DNA of 64,000 nucleotides from Heterocephalus glaber (Eukaryota > Chordata > Mammalia > Rodentia > Bathyergidae). Positions 1-11,185 of the stretch are shown one piece after another. The translations under genes were made by a program, and so were the position numbers. Under the pieces are notes generated by a model, which did no database searches, was not told where the DNA came from, and saw nothing but the letters and a program-made list of their open reading frames with translations. The stretch is from contig NW_004624781.1 of NCBI RefSeq assembly GCF_000247695.1, positions 4,848,212 through 4,912,211 on the forward strand, written 5' to 3'. Every line of letters begins with the position of its first letter. Position 1 is the stretch's first letter.

Positions 1-639
1 GTTGTATACCTACAATGTACCAATAAAAGAATTTAATTAAAAAAAAAAGAATGCTTGGTGTTTATGAAGGGCCTTTGGATAGACCCTCTGAACAGTATCT
101 CTGACTGCTGATCACATCTACAACCCCCTCCAGGCAGAAGTAGCCTTGCTCCCTCATGGAAGTTAGGGGTACCTCTTTAGAGGGGGAGATATTACAGACA
201 GCCAAGTCAGGTAGAAATATTGTAGGCAGTCAGACAGGGTTAGGCCCTTGAGGGAGTCAGTACAGAGGATGAGAACATATTACAACTGTGGCTGGAGGCA
301 CATCTTTTGAAGACCAGGCCTCAAGGATGGAATGACTAGACCAACATACCTCCCCACCAGATAAGATAAGTGGTATCATTTGGCACAATAACATCTAGAT
401 AGGCATTAGTCACCCAGGTGGGTGACCTACACCTCCTGATCCATCCCTTCCTTAAAAAGGTCTGTTCTTTTCATGTACCCTTGCTATCTGACCAGATTCC
501 TCACTGGATCAATATTACCTAAGTGGCTATACTTATAACCTTATTGATTTTGATGCACATGATTTTGCTCTATAAATCTTCCTTTGAGACATAGGCTTGT
601 CAGCAACCCACTTTTGGGTCCCCTCCTGTCTCTCAGGAG

Positions 640-1040
640 CTATCTGTTATGGTTTGGGTCTAGATGTCTCCCCAAAGCCTCATGTGGTCATAGGCTTGAT
701 CTAGAGTGTGTGAAGCTGGAATTGATTCATGGTGTAGTGCTAGGCTCAAGGGCACTAGGATTAAGGGTGTCAGTGCTACCGGCTCTAAGTAGTCTGAATA
801 AGACAAAAGGGGCAGAGAGACACTGTTAACCTCCCCCTCTTGTTACGCTTGCTGCCTTGTGTGCACCATGTTGTTTCTGTTCTGCGATGCTTGTTTGCCA
901 TCCCCGCTTCAGAGCCAGCTGATTATGGACTGAAACTTCTACGAACTGTAAGCCAAAAAAGCCCCTTCCCTTCTAACTTTGGATGTCGGGTACTTTGTCT
1001 TAGCAATGAGAGAAAAGTAACTAACACACTCTCTCAATAA
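640..1040 (+). mobile_element. LTR of the ERVL-MaLR type (solo, degraded)
   Basis: Begins near TTATGGTTTGGGTCTAGATG, contains CAGAGCCAGCTGATTATGGA and CTGTAAGCCAAAAAAGCCCC, and ends near AGTAACTAACAC. These are hallmarks of MST/MLT1-like mammalian LTRs. No internal retroviral genes are seen beside it. Confidence 0.7.
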
Positions 1041-1149
1041 AATTTTCCTACTCTTAACCTCTGTTGTTCCTTAAAATTCATTCTTCGATATTGGGGAACG
1101 TGAACTCAGGGTATCTGACATCTAGCAGGTTGAGAGTTATATTATTTTC

Positions 1150-1560
1150 CCTATATCATTATTATAAAGCAACACATGTGTATTGAGAAATACCAAGAAA
1201 AGTATAGTTTCAAGTGTGTATATAGAATTATACATGAGCAATAAGATTTTCTGTAAATGACTAGTCTTTCTTCTAAGCCCTTATACATATATATTATGGT
1301 ATATTTTAAAATAGGAGCCCAACTACATATACAATTTTGCACTTTGTTTCCACTTAACATAATATGATGGACATTTTCTAATGTTACCAAACATTCTGCT
1401 ACAATTCATAATGGCTGAATTTATCAGAATAGATTCATCACAATTTCTGTAGCCATGCTCTGATTGTTGAACATTCAAGATGTTTACAAAATTCTCACAA
1501 CACAAATAATACTGCCATGAATATCTTTTTACTTGCACCTTTTCTATATATCTAGTTATA
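1150..1560 (-). mobile_element. Old LINE-like fragment, antisense
   Basis: The stretch with GATGGACATTTTCTAATGTTACCAAACATTCTGCTACAATTCATAATGGCTG and GATTGTTGAACATTCAAGATGTTT looks like a degraded mammalian LINE read in reverse. Confidence 0.45.
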
Positions 1561-1749
1561 GCCTAATAATGAATTTCTATTAATGGAATTACTACTCAAA
1601 GGATATGAATTCTTTCTTAAAGAGACAAGACCTATGTTCCCCATGTTGGCCTCTCCTAGCCTCCTGAGATCCCCCTGCCTCAACCTCCTGAATAACTCAG
1701 ACTACTGGTGCACGCCACTTACCCAGCTTGAATATTTTCAAGTTCCATA

Positions 1750-2225
1750 AGTAGTCCCCCATTATCCATGGTTTTGCTTTTCACCATTTCTGTTACCCAT
1801 GGTCAACTATAGCCTAAAAATACTGCTTTGTTTTTTATTCTTTCAAGAGAGAGAACAACAACCTTCACATAACTTCTATTATAGTATATCATTATTATTG
1901 TATTTCGTTATTAGTTATTGTTAATCTCTCACCGTGCCTAATTTATAAATTATACTTTATAAGCTGGGCGTGGTTGCGCATACCTGTAATCCCAGCACTT
2001 GGGAGGCTGAAGCAGAAGGATTGCCAGGAGTTCAAGGCCAGCCTGACTACACAGTTAAGTTCAGGGCCAGTCTGAACTACAAAGGGAGACCCTGTTTCAA
2101 AAAACAAAACAAAACAAAAGTATACTTTATCATAGGTGTGTACATATAGGAAAAACAGAATCTACAGGCTTCAGTACTGTATCAGCACCTGCTGGGCTCT
2201 TGGAACTTACTGTTCAATACCAATA
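1750..2225 (+). mobile_element. Tigger-type non-autonomous DNA transposon
   Basis: The left end has CCCCCATTATCCATGGTTTTG and GTTACCCATGGTCAACTA. The right end has CTTTATCATAGGTGTGTACATATAGG and a terminal CTTGGAACTTACTGTT. Both match Tigger2-like ends as I know them. A B1-like SINE (1964-2120) is inserted within it. Confidence 0.7.
1964..2120 (+). mobile_element. B1-like SINE
   Basis: GCTGGGCGTGGTTGCGCATACCTGTAATCCCAGCAC to CCTGTTTCAAAA. Inserted in the Tigger element at 1750-2225. Confidence 0.92.
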
Positions 2226-2585
2226 AGGGTGTTTACAGGTGAAGGACTCCCTGGAAGATCTTCCCGGCTTACACCCTCCCGGCCGTGCACGGGCAGGCAC
2301 TGGTCCCGCTGAGCCAGTGAGCCTGAGAATTAGTGGCGAGGGTCTGAGCACAGATGAGGAAAGTTGGGCGGAGAGCTGCGAACGGAACTAGGTCAGACTC
2401 CTGTGATTGAGGCTGGAACTCCGGCCCCTGGGGCTGGCGGGAGGGGCTTTCCCACTCCACCTTCCAGATGGAGCTCTGTGCTTGCGTCCCTTGCAGGAGC
2501 CCAGCCGGGTTCAATCCCCAGTACCACACACACACAGATGCCCAGGTAGTTCTTTTTATTTGTGTGTTGTTGCTTTTTGTTTGTT

Positions 2586-2726
2586 TGTTGAGACAGGGTC
2601 TCACTATGTAGCTCAGGCTGGCCTTGGACTCACTATGCAGCCCAGGCTGGCCTCGAACTCATGGCGATTCTCCTGCCTCAGCCTCCAGAGTGCTGGGATT
2701 ACAAGCGTGCACTGGCACGCCCAGCA
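2586..2726 (-). mobile_element. B1-like SINE, antisense
   Basis: TTGAGACAGGGTCTCACTATGTAG to GTGCTGGGATTACAAGCGTGC, with the internal GGCTGGCCT segment doubled. Confidence 0.92.
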
Positions 2727-3021
2727 TATTATCAAAATAGAAAAGCAAAATGATGATATAGCAATCCATGTGTTCCTTTATAAATTCATGAAAAACAAGG
2801 TCCATCCGGTACACGTCGGACACAGTCACTGCGGGTCCTGTGTCCCCCAGCACCCCCAGGCTCCTGCTGAGTATAGCGGAGAGCGGGGCTCATCCACTGC
2901 CTGACCCCCTGGACTTGGCACTTAGGCTCGTTTGCCACCTGCTGGAGAAGCGCCCGATTTGCTCTTCCTTCTGTCTGATGAACCTGATCTTTGTGCTCCT
3001 GGGAATGGGGGCTGGGAGAAG

Positions 3022-3038
3022 CAGCGCGCGCGCGCGCG

Positions 3039-3073
<35 letters not shown>

Positions 3074-3075
3074 TC
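3022..3075. repeat. (GC)n(CA)n tract
   Basis: About 26 bases of alternating GC followed by about 26 of alternating CA, without interruption. Fully alternating purine-pyrimidine DNA. Confidence 0.97.
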
Positions 3076-3484
3076 GGCCAGCACCCTCACTTCGTGTCTT
3101 TCAACCTTGCCTAAGGTTTCACGTCCTTTGGTGGTTACATAGGAAATGGCAAAGGCAAAAGCTCGGAGCCGTCACAGTCCCAACCCCATCATGGTTCCTA
3201 TGTGGTCTTTTGAGACACAGTCCTGCATCATTCCAGGGGGGTGGGGGGGTTGCTCTCAGAAATGTGTCATTGTGCATTTTGTCATTGTACAAATACACAC
3301 AGGGTGTTCAGGCGTCTGTCTACAGAACACAGCACTCTGCTTCAAAGTGAGCTCTCGGGACAAGTAGGAATACACTCTAAAATGATGACAAAAGTGTAGC
3401 GAGATGAGTAGAGAAACCAGTAACACCATTGTTGATTATCAAGAATTATGTGCTGTAAAAAAAAAAAAAAAAAAAAGAATTACG

Positions 3485-3665
3485 TGCTGTATTTCACACA
3501 ACTGTTAGAGCAATGGGTTTGTTTACGTCAGTGTCATCACAGTAGTCAGAGCTGTGTCTTGGAGTTTCCCAGCCCTATTTTAACCTTAGGGGACCACTGT
3601 CACATATGTGGTCTGTCCTTGACTACATTCACAGCAACCCTAATGCAGACCAAAAATATCTGTAA
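3485..3665 (+). repeat. Second copy of the old dispersed repeat
   Basis: GGGACCACTGTCACATATGTGGTCTGTCCTTGACTA resembles the 49394-49430 block. Preceded by a 19-base A run (3458-3476). Confidence 0.45.
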
Positions 3666-3759
3666 TTATTACTAGTGACCAAGTCTCTGTGGTTTGCTGC
3701 TTACATTTATAACAAAAGAAATAATACATTTCACTTAAAGGTTTATGAAAATAAATATC

Positions 3760-3893
3760 AGCCAGGCACAGTGGTGCACACCTGCAATCCCAGCATTCTG
3801 AGAGGCTGAGGCAGGAGGATTACAAGTTTGAGCCCAGCCTTGGCAATTTAGTGACTTGGGGAGACCCTGTCTGAAAATAAAAAATAAAATAAG
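3760..3893 (+). mobile_element. B1-like SINE
   Basis: GCCAGGCACAGTGGTGCACACCTGCAATCCCAGC to GAGACCCTGTCTGAAAATAAAAA. Confidence 0.9.
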
Positions 3894-3934
3894 GGGCTGA
3901 GGATGTAACTCAATGTGAGGGCCCTGGATTCTTC

Positions 3935-4072
3935 AAGGAGAAAAGAGGGGTGAAAAAGGGAGAGGAAAGGAGAAGACAGGAGAGGGAGAGAGAGGGAGAG
4001 AGAGGGAGAGAGAGGGAGGGAGGGGGAGAGAGAGAGAGAGAGAGAAAGGGAAAAAGGGAAGGGGGGAGAGAA
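3935..4072. repeat. Purine-rich (GA/GGGA)n tract
   Basis: About 135 bases almost free of pyrimidines on the plus strand, built from GAGAGGGA units. A mirror-symmetrical purine tract of the kind able to form triplex DNA. Confidence 0.92.
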
Positions 4073-4359
4073 AATATATTGTTCTCATTCAAGTTCACAG
4101 ACAATGTAGCTTGTACATTGCCAGTTCTCCAAAACACCAGAAAAACCTGTTGATCAAAGAAAGTCTAAGTACTTATTTAAGTCCTTACTCTTAAAGTAAG
4201 TGGGTGGGGTATGTCCTAGGTTTGGTGAAGGGAGAGAGAACAACATCTGGTGGGGAGAGGGGTGGAGTGTGTGCTTTTCTCTGTACTTGCCACAAAAAAA
4301 TAGAGAAGATGAAACTGGACAATATCAGAAGCATAAAGTTCAAGACACAGCAAATTCTT

Positions 4360-4440
4360 TTTTTTGGTACTGGGGATCAAACTCAGGACCTTGCACTTGT
4401 GAGGCAGGCGGCGGAACCACTGAGCTAAATCCCTGACCCT
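4360..4440 (-). mobile_element. ID-like SINE, antisense, with target duplication
   Basis: Flanked by CACAGCAAATTCTT at 4346-4359 and 4441-4454. Reversed A/B boxes are clear. Confidence 0.93.
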
Positions 4441-4529
4441 CACAGCAAATTCTTGTATCTAAATTTTTGTATAAAATTTAGAAGACCTAAGTACATGGAA
4501 GGATACACCACATTTATGGGTTGATCACC

Positions 4530-4572
4530 ACGCGCGTGCGTGTGTGCATGTGTGTGTGTGTGTGTGTGCGCG
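4530..4572. repeat. (TG)n microsatellite
   Basis: CGCGTGCGTGTGTGCATGTGTGTGTGTG..., alternating tract beside an old antisense ID-like fragment (4573-4648). Confidence 0.93.
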
Positions 4573-4876
4573 CTGCTGGGGATGGAACCCAGGACCCACA
4601 CATGCTGGGTAAGCACTCTACCATGGAGCTACACTCCCACACACATTTGTACTTTGGAAGACTCAACAGCATCAAGATGTCAGTTCTCCCCCACTATTTA
4701 ACCTCAATGTAATCCGACTCAACATCCCAATTTTTCCCTTTCTGTAGATATGGCATTTCAGTAAAATTTCTATGGAAATACAGGGACCAAGAAGAGCAAA
4801 GGCAATCTTGAGAAGGAAGAAGCAGTTTACAGGTTATGCATGAATGTATGTTGAAAAGTATTAGAAGGCTATAGTG

Positions 4877-4964
4877 CCAGGGATGTAGCTCAGTGGTGCC
4901 TCGCTTGCCTGTCAAGCACAAGGTCCTGAGTTCGGTCCCTGATACTGAAAAAAAAAGAAAGAAA
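4877..4964 (+). mobile_element. ID-like SINE with target duplication
   Basis: A box TAGCTCAGTGG and B-box-like GAGTTCGGTCC with an A-rich tail. Flanked by GCTATAGTG at 4868-4876 and 4965-4973. Inserted into the L1 fragment. Confidence 0.92.
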
Positions 4965-5087
4965 GCTATAGTGACCAAAGCAGACTGAATTTCTACCGGC
5001 ATAGACCCACAGGCCAGTGGGAGAGACTAGGAAGTCCAAGACAGACCACACATGGTCAGCAGACTGATGACAAAAGTCCTGTTGAAC

Positions 5088-5234
5088 TAGGCATGATGGA
5101 ACATTCCTGTAATCCCAGCATGCACTTGGGAGGCTGCGGCAGGAGAATTGCTGCAAGTTCAAGGCCAGCCTGGGCTACATAGGGAGCTCTGGCCAGCCTT
5201 AACACACGGCGAGACCCTGTCTCAAAAACAAAAA
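5088..5234 (+). mobile_element. B1-like SINE
   Basis: CTAGGCATGATGGAACATTCCTGTAATCCCAGC to GAGACCCTGTCTCAAAAAC. Flanked by an AAAGTCCTGTTGAA / AAATCCTGTTGAAA repeat, its target duplication within L1. Confidence 0.92.
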
Positions 5235-5853
5235 ATCCTGTTGAAATGCAGCAGAAAAGGATGGTCTTTTCAATAAATGCTGCTGGATCAATTGGCCAGT
5301 CCTATAGGATGAAACGAATTATCTTTGTAACTCACTTGATACAAAAATAAACTTCACATAGAACATTGACCGAAATATGAAATATAAAAATATAAAGCTT
5401 CTATAAGAGAACACCAAAGAATATCTTCGTGACCTTGAAACAAAATTTTGTTGAACAGGACACACAGAAAAGGTTTTTTTAAACATCCTGGGTGCTATTT
5501 ACATCTGAAAAGTCTATTTTCAAAAAGCCATAAAGAAAAGCAAGACAAAGGCTACCCAATGGGAGAAAGTATGCAACAAAAGACTTAGATCTAAAATATA
5601 CAAAGGACTACAAATCCCTAAGAAAACGACCATCAAGGCGGGAAATAAAGACAGCGGCAAGGGCTTTCCAAGATGCAGATTCACCGTGCCTTGAGCGTCC
5701 TAAAGAGCTCATCCTCATTGGTCAGGGGGAGGCTCACGTTACCATGACGCCAAGATGCTCACTCCCACAACGAGAGGGGCGGAGCTTTCTAGCATTGAAC
5801 TCCTTGTGTAGATTTGGGATGGACAGCGGCCACTCTCAAAAATGGCGGGCAGT

Positions 5854-5945
5854 GGCGGGGATTTAGCGCAGTGGTTCCGGCGCCTAGCTCTCCTGCACAA
5901 GGTCCCACGTTCGATCCCCGGTACAAAAAAAAAAAAAAAAAAAAA
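5854..5945 (+). mobile_element. ID-like SINE
   Basis: GGCGGGGATTTAGCGCAGTGG, then B box CGTTCGATCC and a long A tail (about 20). Starts immediately after a promoter-like GC-rich stretch. Confidence 0.85.
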
Positions 5946-6109
5946 GGCTGAGGGGAACAGAACTCAAACTGGCCACTTGGGAAAACCAGGAGCGGATGCA
6001 CACTCTGTTAGCTGGCCGTTCTACTCCCGTGTGCACACCACACGGAAACAGGTGCTTGTGTGGACCGAAAAGCATGTACGTACTCACAGCAGCGCGGAAT
6101 CGAAAAACT

Positions 6110-6300
6110 CCAGTGTTCACGTGCTTAGAACAAGCTGTCTTTATATTCAGACATCAGCATGATCTAGTTCTTCCATGCAACAACAAAGATGAATGTCCAG
6201 ATATTGTTGAGCAGAAAAAGGCAGAGGCAAATAAGTAACTGCCTGATTCCATTTCTATGAGGGTTAACACAAGGTGAGACGAAGCATTGGTGAGGACAGG
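6110..6300 (+). mobile_element. Old LINE-1 (L1M-like) fragment
   Basis: AACAAAGATGAATGTCCAGAT and GCCTGATTCCATTTCTATGAGGG fit a degraded L1 3' region. Confidence 0.4.
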
Positions 6301-6459
6301 TGGAGGAGAGTCGCCTGTTACAGGGAGCAGGCTGGAGGAAGTTTCTGCGCCTGGGAAGATTCTAGTCCTAACTTAGGTGGCTGGTGACATGGGGATAACC
6401 ATTTGTGAAATACACCCAGTTTACTCCCTAATATGTGGAATTTTTAAAAGATGACATGG

Positions 6460-6605
6460 CTGGGTGTGGCGGTGCACACGTGTCATTCCAGCATTCGAGA
6501 GGCTGAGGCAGGAGGATCACCAGGAGTCTGAGGCAGGCCTGGGCTATATCGTGAGTTTAAGCCCAGCCTGAACTACATAGCAAGACCCTGTCTCAAAAAA
6601 ACAAA
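6460..6605 (+). mobile_element. B1-like SINE
   Basis: GGCTGGGTGTGGCGGTGCACACGTG to CAAGACCCTGTCTCAAAAA. AAAAGATGACATG lies on both sides. Confidence 0.92.
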
Positions 6606-6856
6606 AACTTTTTAAAAAAATTAAAAGATGACATGAAATTAGAAGGGAAGCTATTACTCAATAACAGGAAAGGAATAAGAGGGAAGGGTTATAAGGAAGG
6701 GTATGGGAGATGGATACATTATATGCATTAAAAACCAACATTTTGTAAAATTAATAGGCCCTAATAATAAAGAAAAAATATGTCCAATTTAGTATACTTA
6801 ATATTTATGTGCTGTACTATATTTGATAAAGTGTGACTGAAAAATACAGTGAATGA

Positions 6857-6947
6857 GGGCTGGGGATTTAGCTCAGTGGCACCATGCCTGGCTCATAAGT
6901 GCAAGGTCCTGAGTTTGATCCCTGATACCAAAAAAAAAAAGGAAAAA
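6857..6947 (+). mobile_element. ID-like SINE with 17-bp target duplication
   Basis: Perfect 17-base direct repeats GAAAAATACAGTGAATG at 6839-6855 and 6948-6964 flank the element. Confidence 0.95.
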
Positions 6948-7086
6948 GAAAAATACAGTGAATGCTTTAAAAAAAATTTAAATCTATTACAGTAAAAGCA
7001 AAAAACGTGGGAATTAATCCCCCTCAAAATCCTCCCCCTCACTTTGAACACATTTCTCATTCTTGCCACTTTCTGAAGCAGTTCTG

Positions 7087-7091
7087 TTTTG

Positions 7092-7127
<36 letters not shown>

Positions 7128-7196
7128 CAGAGATTGAACTCAGGACCTTGCGCTTGTGAGGCAGGCAGCAGAACCACTAAGCTAAATCCCTGGCCC
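7087..7196 (-). mobile_element. ID-like SINE, antisense, with (TG)n tail
   Basis: 15-base direct repeats TCTGAAGCAGTTCTG at 7072-7086 and 7197-7211. Between the repeat and the SINE body is a (TG)n run (7096-7127), so the A-rich tail has become a (CA)n microsatellite on the element strand. Confidence 0.93.
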
Positions 7197-7811
7197 TCTG
7201 AAGCAGTTCTGGAGTCCTCTTTCATGAGTGTCTTTAGCTGTGCTGTCCTGGCTGCCTCAAGGTCCTGAGTCCATTCAAAATGTTTACCTTTCATGGCCAT
7301 TTTGACTTTGGCATGAACCAGAAGTCTCACAGTGCCAGATGTGGTGAATAAAGTGTGTGAGGACCGAGTCATGTTTTTATGAGCCTGTATTTCCATTGGA
7401 TGACAGCAGCAGCTTTCACCATATTTTTAATCATACCTCATAAAGACAAGAAAGACTTCCATGACTGCTTCACGAAGTGGAAAGAAAGATGGAGTAAGTG
7501 TATTCGGAGCCAGCAGCAGTTCTGTACTGTGAGGGAAATTAATGGCAATGTCTCGTATTGTAATAATATTTTAAATATAAATATTCACCATATATTTTGA
7601 TCACTCCTTATATATGTGAACAAAAATGTTTAGAGAAACAAAGTTTTGTAAAGTGAGAGGAGAAGGAAGAGTGAAGGGAAGGGAAGAGAATGGGGGGGGT
7701 GAAAGAAGAATTAAGATATATTATGTTCAGGTACAAATTCCCTATAATGAATGTGATCATTACGTATGTCAAAAGTGTACAAATAAAATTAATTTTTTAA
7801 AAAAGTTCGAA

Positions 7812-7896
7812 TGCTGGGAATTTAGCTCAGTAGTGCCGCCACCTGCCTCGCAAGTATAAGGTCCCAAGTTCAATCCCCAGTACCTCCCCAAAAAAG
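7812..7896 (+). mobile_element. ID-like SINE
   Basis: TTTAGCTCAGTAGTGCCGCC with B box AAGTTCAATCC. Followed by further truncated ID-like pieces to about 8010. Confidence 0.85.
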
Positions 7897-8260
7897 TTTG
7901 GGATATAGCTCAGTGCAAAGGTCCTAGGTTCGATTCCCAGTACTGCAAAAATAAAATATAAGATAAAATAAAATAAGCACTCTCTGGGTTCAATTCCCAG
8001 TACCACAAAACCAACCAACCAACCAAAAAATAAGGTACCTTTTCTTCCCAAGTGGGGTGTGTACTTAGTGATGAGGCACTGTGCTGTATACTTTTCCTTC
8101 TGTATACAGTATTTGAATAACATATAGTAATATAATAATAATTTGAATATATGCCTATTTTGCACTCTGTTAGCCATTGACTTTTTTTTATGCCAAAATC
8201 CCTTAAAAGCACTGTTCCTACTTATTGTTTCCAATTATTTTCCTCTCATTCACTCCTCTC

Positions 8261-8340
8261 TTTTTTTTTGATACCAGGAATTGAACTCGGGACCTTGCAC
8301 TTGCCAGGCAGGTGCTGCGTTACTGAGCTAAATCCCCAGC
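8261..8340 (-). mobile_element. ID-like SINE, antisense
   Basis: T run, then GATACCAGGAATTGAACTCG and GAGCTAAATCCCCAGC. Flanked by the direct repeat CACTCCTCTC (8251-8260 and 8341-8350). Confidence 0.92.
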
Positions 8341-8389
8341 CACTCCTCTCATTCACTCCTTCTTTTTAAGTGAATGTTTTTATTTCTTT

Positions 8390-8502
8390 TTTTTGTTTTG
8401 TTTTATTGTTTTGTTTTGTTTTGTTTGGTACTGGGGGTCGAACTTACGTCCTTGCACTTGCGAGGCAGGCGACGGAACCACTGGGCTAAATCCCCAGACC
8501 TA
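8390..8502 (-). mobile_element. ID-like SINE, antisense, (TTTTG)n tail
   Basis: A (GTTTT)n tail at 8390-8426, then reversed B box GGTCGAACT and GGGCTAAATCCCCAG. Confidence 0.9.
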
Positions 8503-8529
8503 TTTCTTCAAACATATAAAAAAAAGTAG

Positions 8530-8960
8530 AGAGAAGTGTAGAGAACACACCACCCAGATCCAACAGCCATAACCCATTTCCATTCATTAGTTGCTCCTCC
8601 CACTCCCACCATATTGGTTTTTTCCACCATATTGTTTTGAAGCAAATACCAAGCGTTGCATCATTTTGTCAAGAATTAATTCAATACATAATTTTCAAAG
8701 ATGTAAAACCAAAATACCATCCTTATATCTAAGCAAAATACCTAACCAAAATGCCATCATTATATCTTTAAAAACTGACCATAATTTATCCAGGCAGGGT
8801 TCAAATTTCCAACTTCTCACAGATGATCAACACCTGTGTTTTTGTTTAAATCGTGATCTAAATATGGCATTTGGTTCCTATATACCTTTAATTTGTTTTA
8901 ATTTAGAGATTTCCTCTCCCTCCTCTCTCTGCCTTCCTTGCTTTTCATTTATTTGCTGAA
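8530..8960 (-). mobile_element. Old LINE-1-like fragment, antisense
   Basis: ACCACCCAGATCCAACAGCC, TTCAAATTTCCAACTTC and GCATTTGGTTCCTATATACC resemble the antisense of old L1M 3' ends. Open frame across it is accidental. Confidence 0.45.
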
Positions 8961-9884
8961 GGAAGTAGGTTGCTGTCCAGCTGGGTTTCCTGCAGTCTGG
9001 CAGGCGCTGACCACATCCACTCAGTATGTGGGTTAACACCCTCTGTAGCCCTGCATGTCCTGAGTCTTAACTAGTGGTTGGAGTTAATGAGTTGGTCAGG
9101 TTCAGGTTTTCAGGCCAGTGAGTGCACGAGGAGAGCTATGTGCTTCAAGGAGGTGGAGGACAGCCGGTTGTCCTTCCCCATTCTGTCTCCTTTGTGACCA
9201 CTGATGACCACCATCTCCATCTATGATTTCCTTGAGGGTTATATTGTTACTTGTTAACTGCAATAATTTTTGTAGAGAAACCTGCTCCCCTCGACGATCT
9301 GGCTTGGCTGAGATACAGTTCATGTGGAAAAGGCAGCTCATATTGTATTCTGTACTTTTGCTTTGTTGATTATTGATTCTCAGAACCATGAATCATTTCC
9401 CTGCCTGTGGCCACGATCGCAGGGCAGGACCAGGGACACAGGGCGGCAGGGAGGACAGTGCAAGAGACAAGGCTTCAAGCCCTGTAATTCACTTACAAAA
9501 CTCAAATTTGAAGAAAAAAATAAAGATTTTGAGGCAATGACAGCAGAACTCTAAACCAAGGATAAGGACCTTGTGACCATGGGGCTGTGTGACAGCAGTG
9601 GCCATGCCCCATGAGCCAGCTTCCCAAATGCAGAGAGCAGCATCAGCGTGAGCTTCAGACAGGAGCCGAGTTTGCCATTTTAAATAGCCTAGGATTCACT
9701 TTTTTTTTTTTTAAAGTAAGAGAACAGGTGAAATGAATTTTCAAAAAGTAGTATTCGTAACCCTATATATCTAAAATAGCATGTCAATATGTAATCAATA
9801 TTAAAAATTACAGAGACATTTGCCCTTTTCTTCCCCACACTAAAGTCTTCCCAATCTAGTGTACATTTTACACTTCACATCTTG

Positions 9885-9965
9885 GGGCTGGGGATGTAGC
9901 TTGGTAGTGCAGCACTTGCCTAGCATGTGGGAGGTCCTAGATTCAAGTCCCAGCACTGCAAATGA
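9885..9965 (+). mobile_element. ID-like SINE, older form
   Basis: TGGGGATGTAGCTTGGTAGTGCAGCACTTGCCTAGCATG resembles the classical ID/tRNA-Ala form rather than the local young form. Confidence 0.8.
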
Positions 9966-10589
9966 AAAGGTTCATCACATTTTGAGCACTGAGGGGCCTT
10001 GTGGCTGTGGTAGGGGAAAGGGCAGGTGTTGAGGAGGAAAATGTAAATGGGTGGCTGGGGAACTGTTTATGCTACCACTTGGTGGCCTAACCCTGGCTGC
10101 TAAGACAGAAATATCTAGTATTTGTCAGGAATCACAGTCTTATTACATGAACTAGCTATTTGGCACCAACATTTCTGCATGCTGGCTATTTGCTACTTTG
10201 TTGCAATTTTAATTGTTACTAAATTTTAAGTAGTCCTTCACATACTATAACATTATCATCTGCGCATTCAGGAAGCAGTGGTTCTAAAAAATACAGCTCT
10301 AAGTCAATAAAAGGGGCAGTTAGATGTATCCTGGGCATGAGGAAGGCCAAGAAATCACCCTTCATGTTCCATGGCATTAATTTAATAGTGAACACATTGG
10401 GAAATATTGGAAAATTCTGAGAAATAAAAATCAACATTCAAGCAGATAGATACATTTCTAAGTTTGCAAAATGTAGGTAGATAGATAGATATAGATGTTA
10501 GATAAGTACATAGTTACAGAACCAAGTAAAAGAAAGAATAAGTCCAGCCACATAGCAAGCTGCAAGATCTACGCTGAAGTCTTGTATTC

Positions 10590-10716
10590 CTGAGATCAGG
10601 CTGGCCTTGAACTCACTATGGAGCCCAGGCTGGCCTCAAACTCACAGCAATCCTCCTGTCTCAGCCTCCTGACTGTGGCAATTACAGGCATGCACTGCCA
10701 CACCTGCTTCCTCAGA
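10590..10716 (-). mobile_element. B1-like SINE, antisense
   Basis: GAGATCAGGCTGGCCTTGAACTCAC to ACAGGCATGCACTGCCACACC. Confidence 0.88.
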
Positions 10717-11069
10717 TTGCAATTTAATACTCTACAAACATGTCGGCCTATTTCACATGCATCTCTGTAAGGAACTAGAATATTACCAGAACAATGTTAT
10801 GTTAGGTACATTTTCCCTTTACCCAGATCAGGCTTATTTCGCAGAATGTCCCAGCCTGCCACATAGTGGTAAAAGAAAAAAACTACAGGCCCCTTGAAAA
10901 TGTTTACTCTGTAGCATTTGATACAGCAAACGAATAAATGCAACATAAAATGAACATTTGGAAATTCACCATGCACCTTAAGGAATAGTGCATTCACCTG
11001 TTTGCCCATTTCCCATCTATTTTGTTTGTTTGTTTGTTTTATTTTGGGGTGTTTTTTTGGGTTTTTTTT

Positions 11070-11185
11070 TTGAGAGAAGGTCTCACTCCGTAGTCGACTC
11101 CTGGTGATCCTGGTGAACTCCTGGTGATCCTCCTGCCTCAGCCTCCTGAGTGCTGGGACTGCAGGCGTGCGCCACCATGCCCCTT
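11070..11185 (-). mobile_element. B1-like SINE, antisense
   Basis: TGAGAGAAGGTCTCACTCCG to GGCGTGCGCCACCATGCCC, with a short internal repeat (CTGGTGATCC). Confidence 0.88.

Larger units (their letters stand above)
4655..5640 (+). mobile_element. LINE-1 3' ORF2 fragment
   Basis: Blocks resembling the 3' part of L1 ORF2 appear in order: CAGCATCAAGATGTCAGTTC (4667), GCAAAGGCAATCTTGAGAAGG (4797), TATAGTGACCAAAGCAGACTG (4968), AGGATGGTCTTTTCAATAAATGCTGCTGG (5259) and GGGAGAAAGTATGCAAC (5561). Two SINEs (4877-4964, 5088-5234) interrupt it. Not coding any more. Confidence 0.75.
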
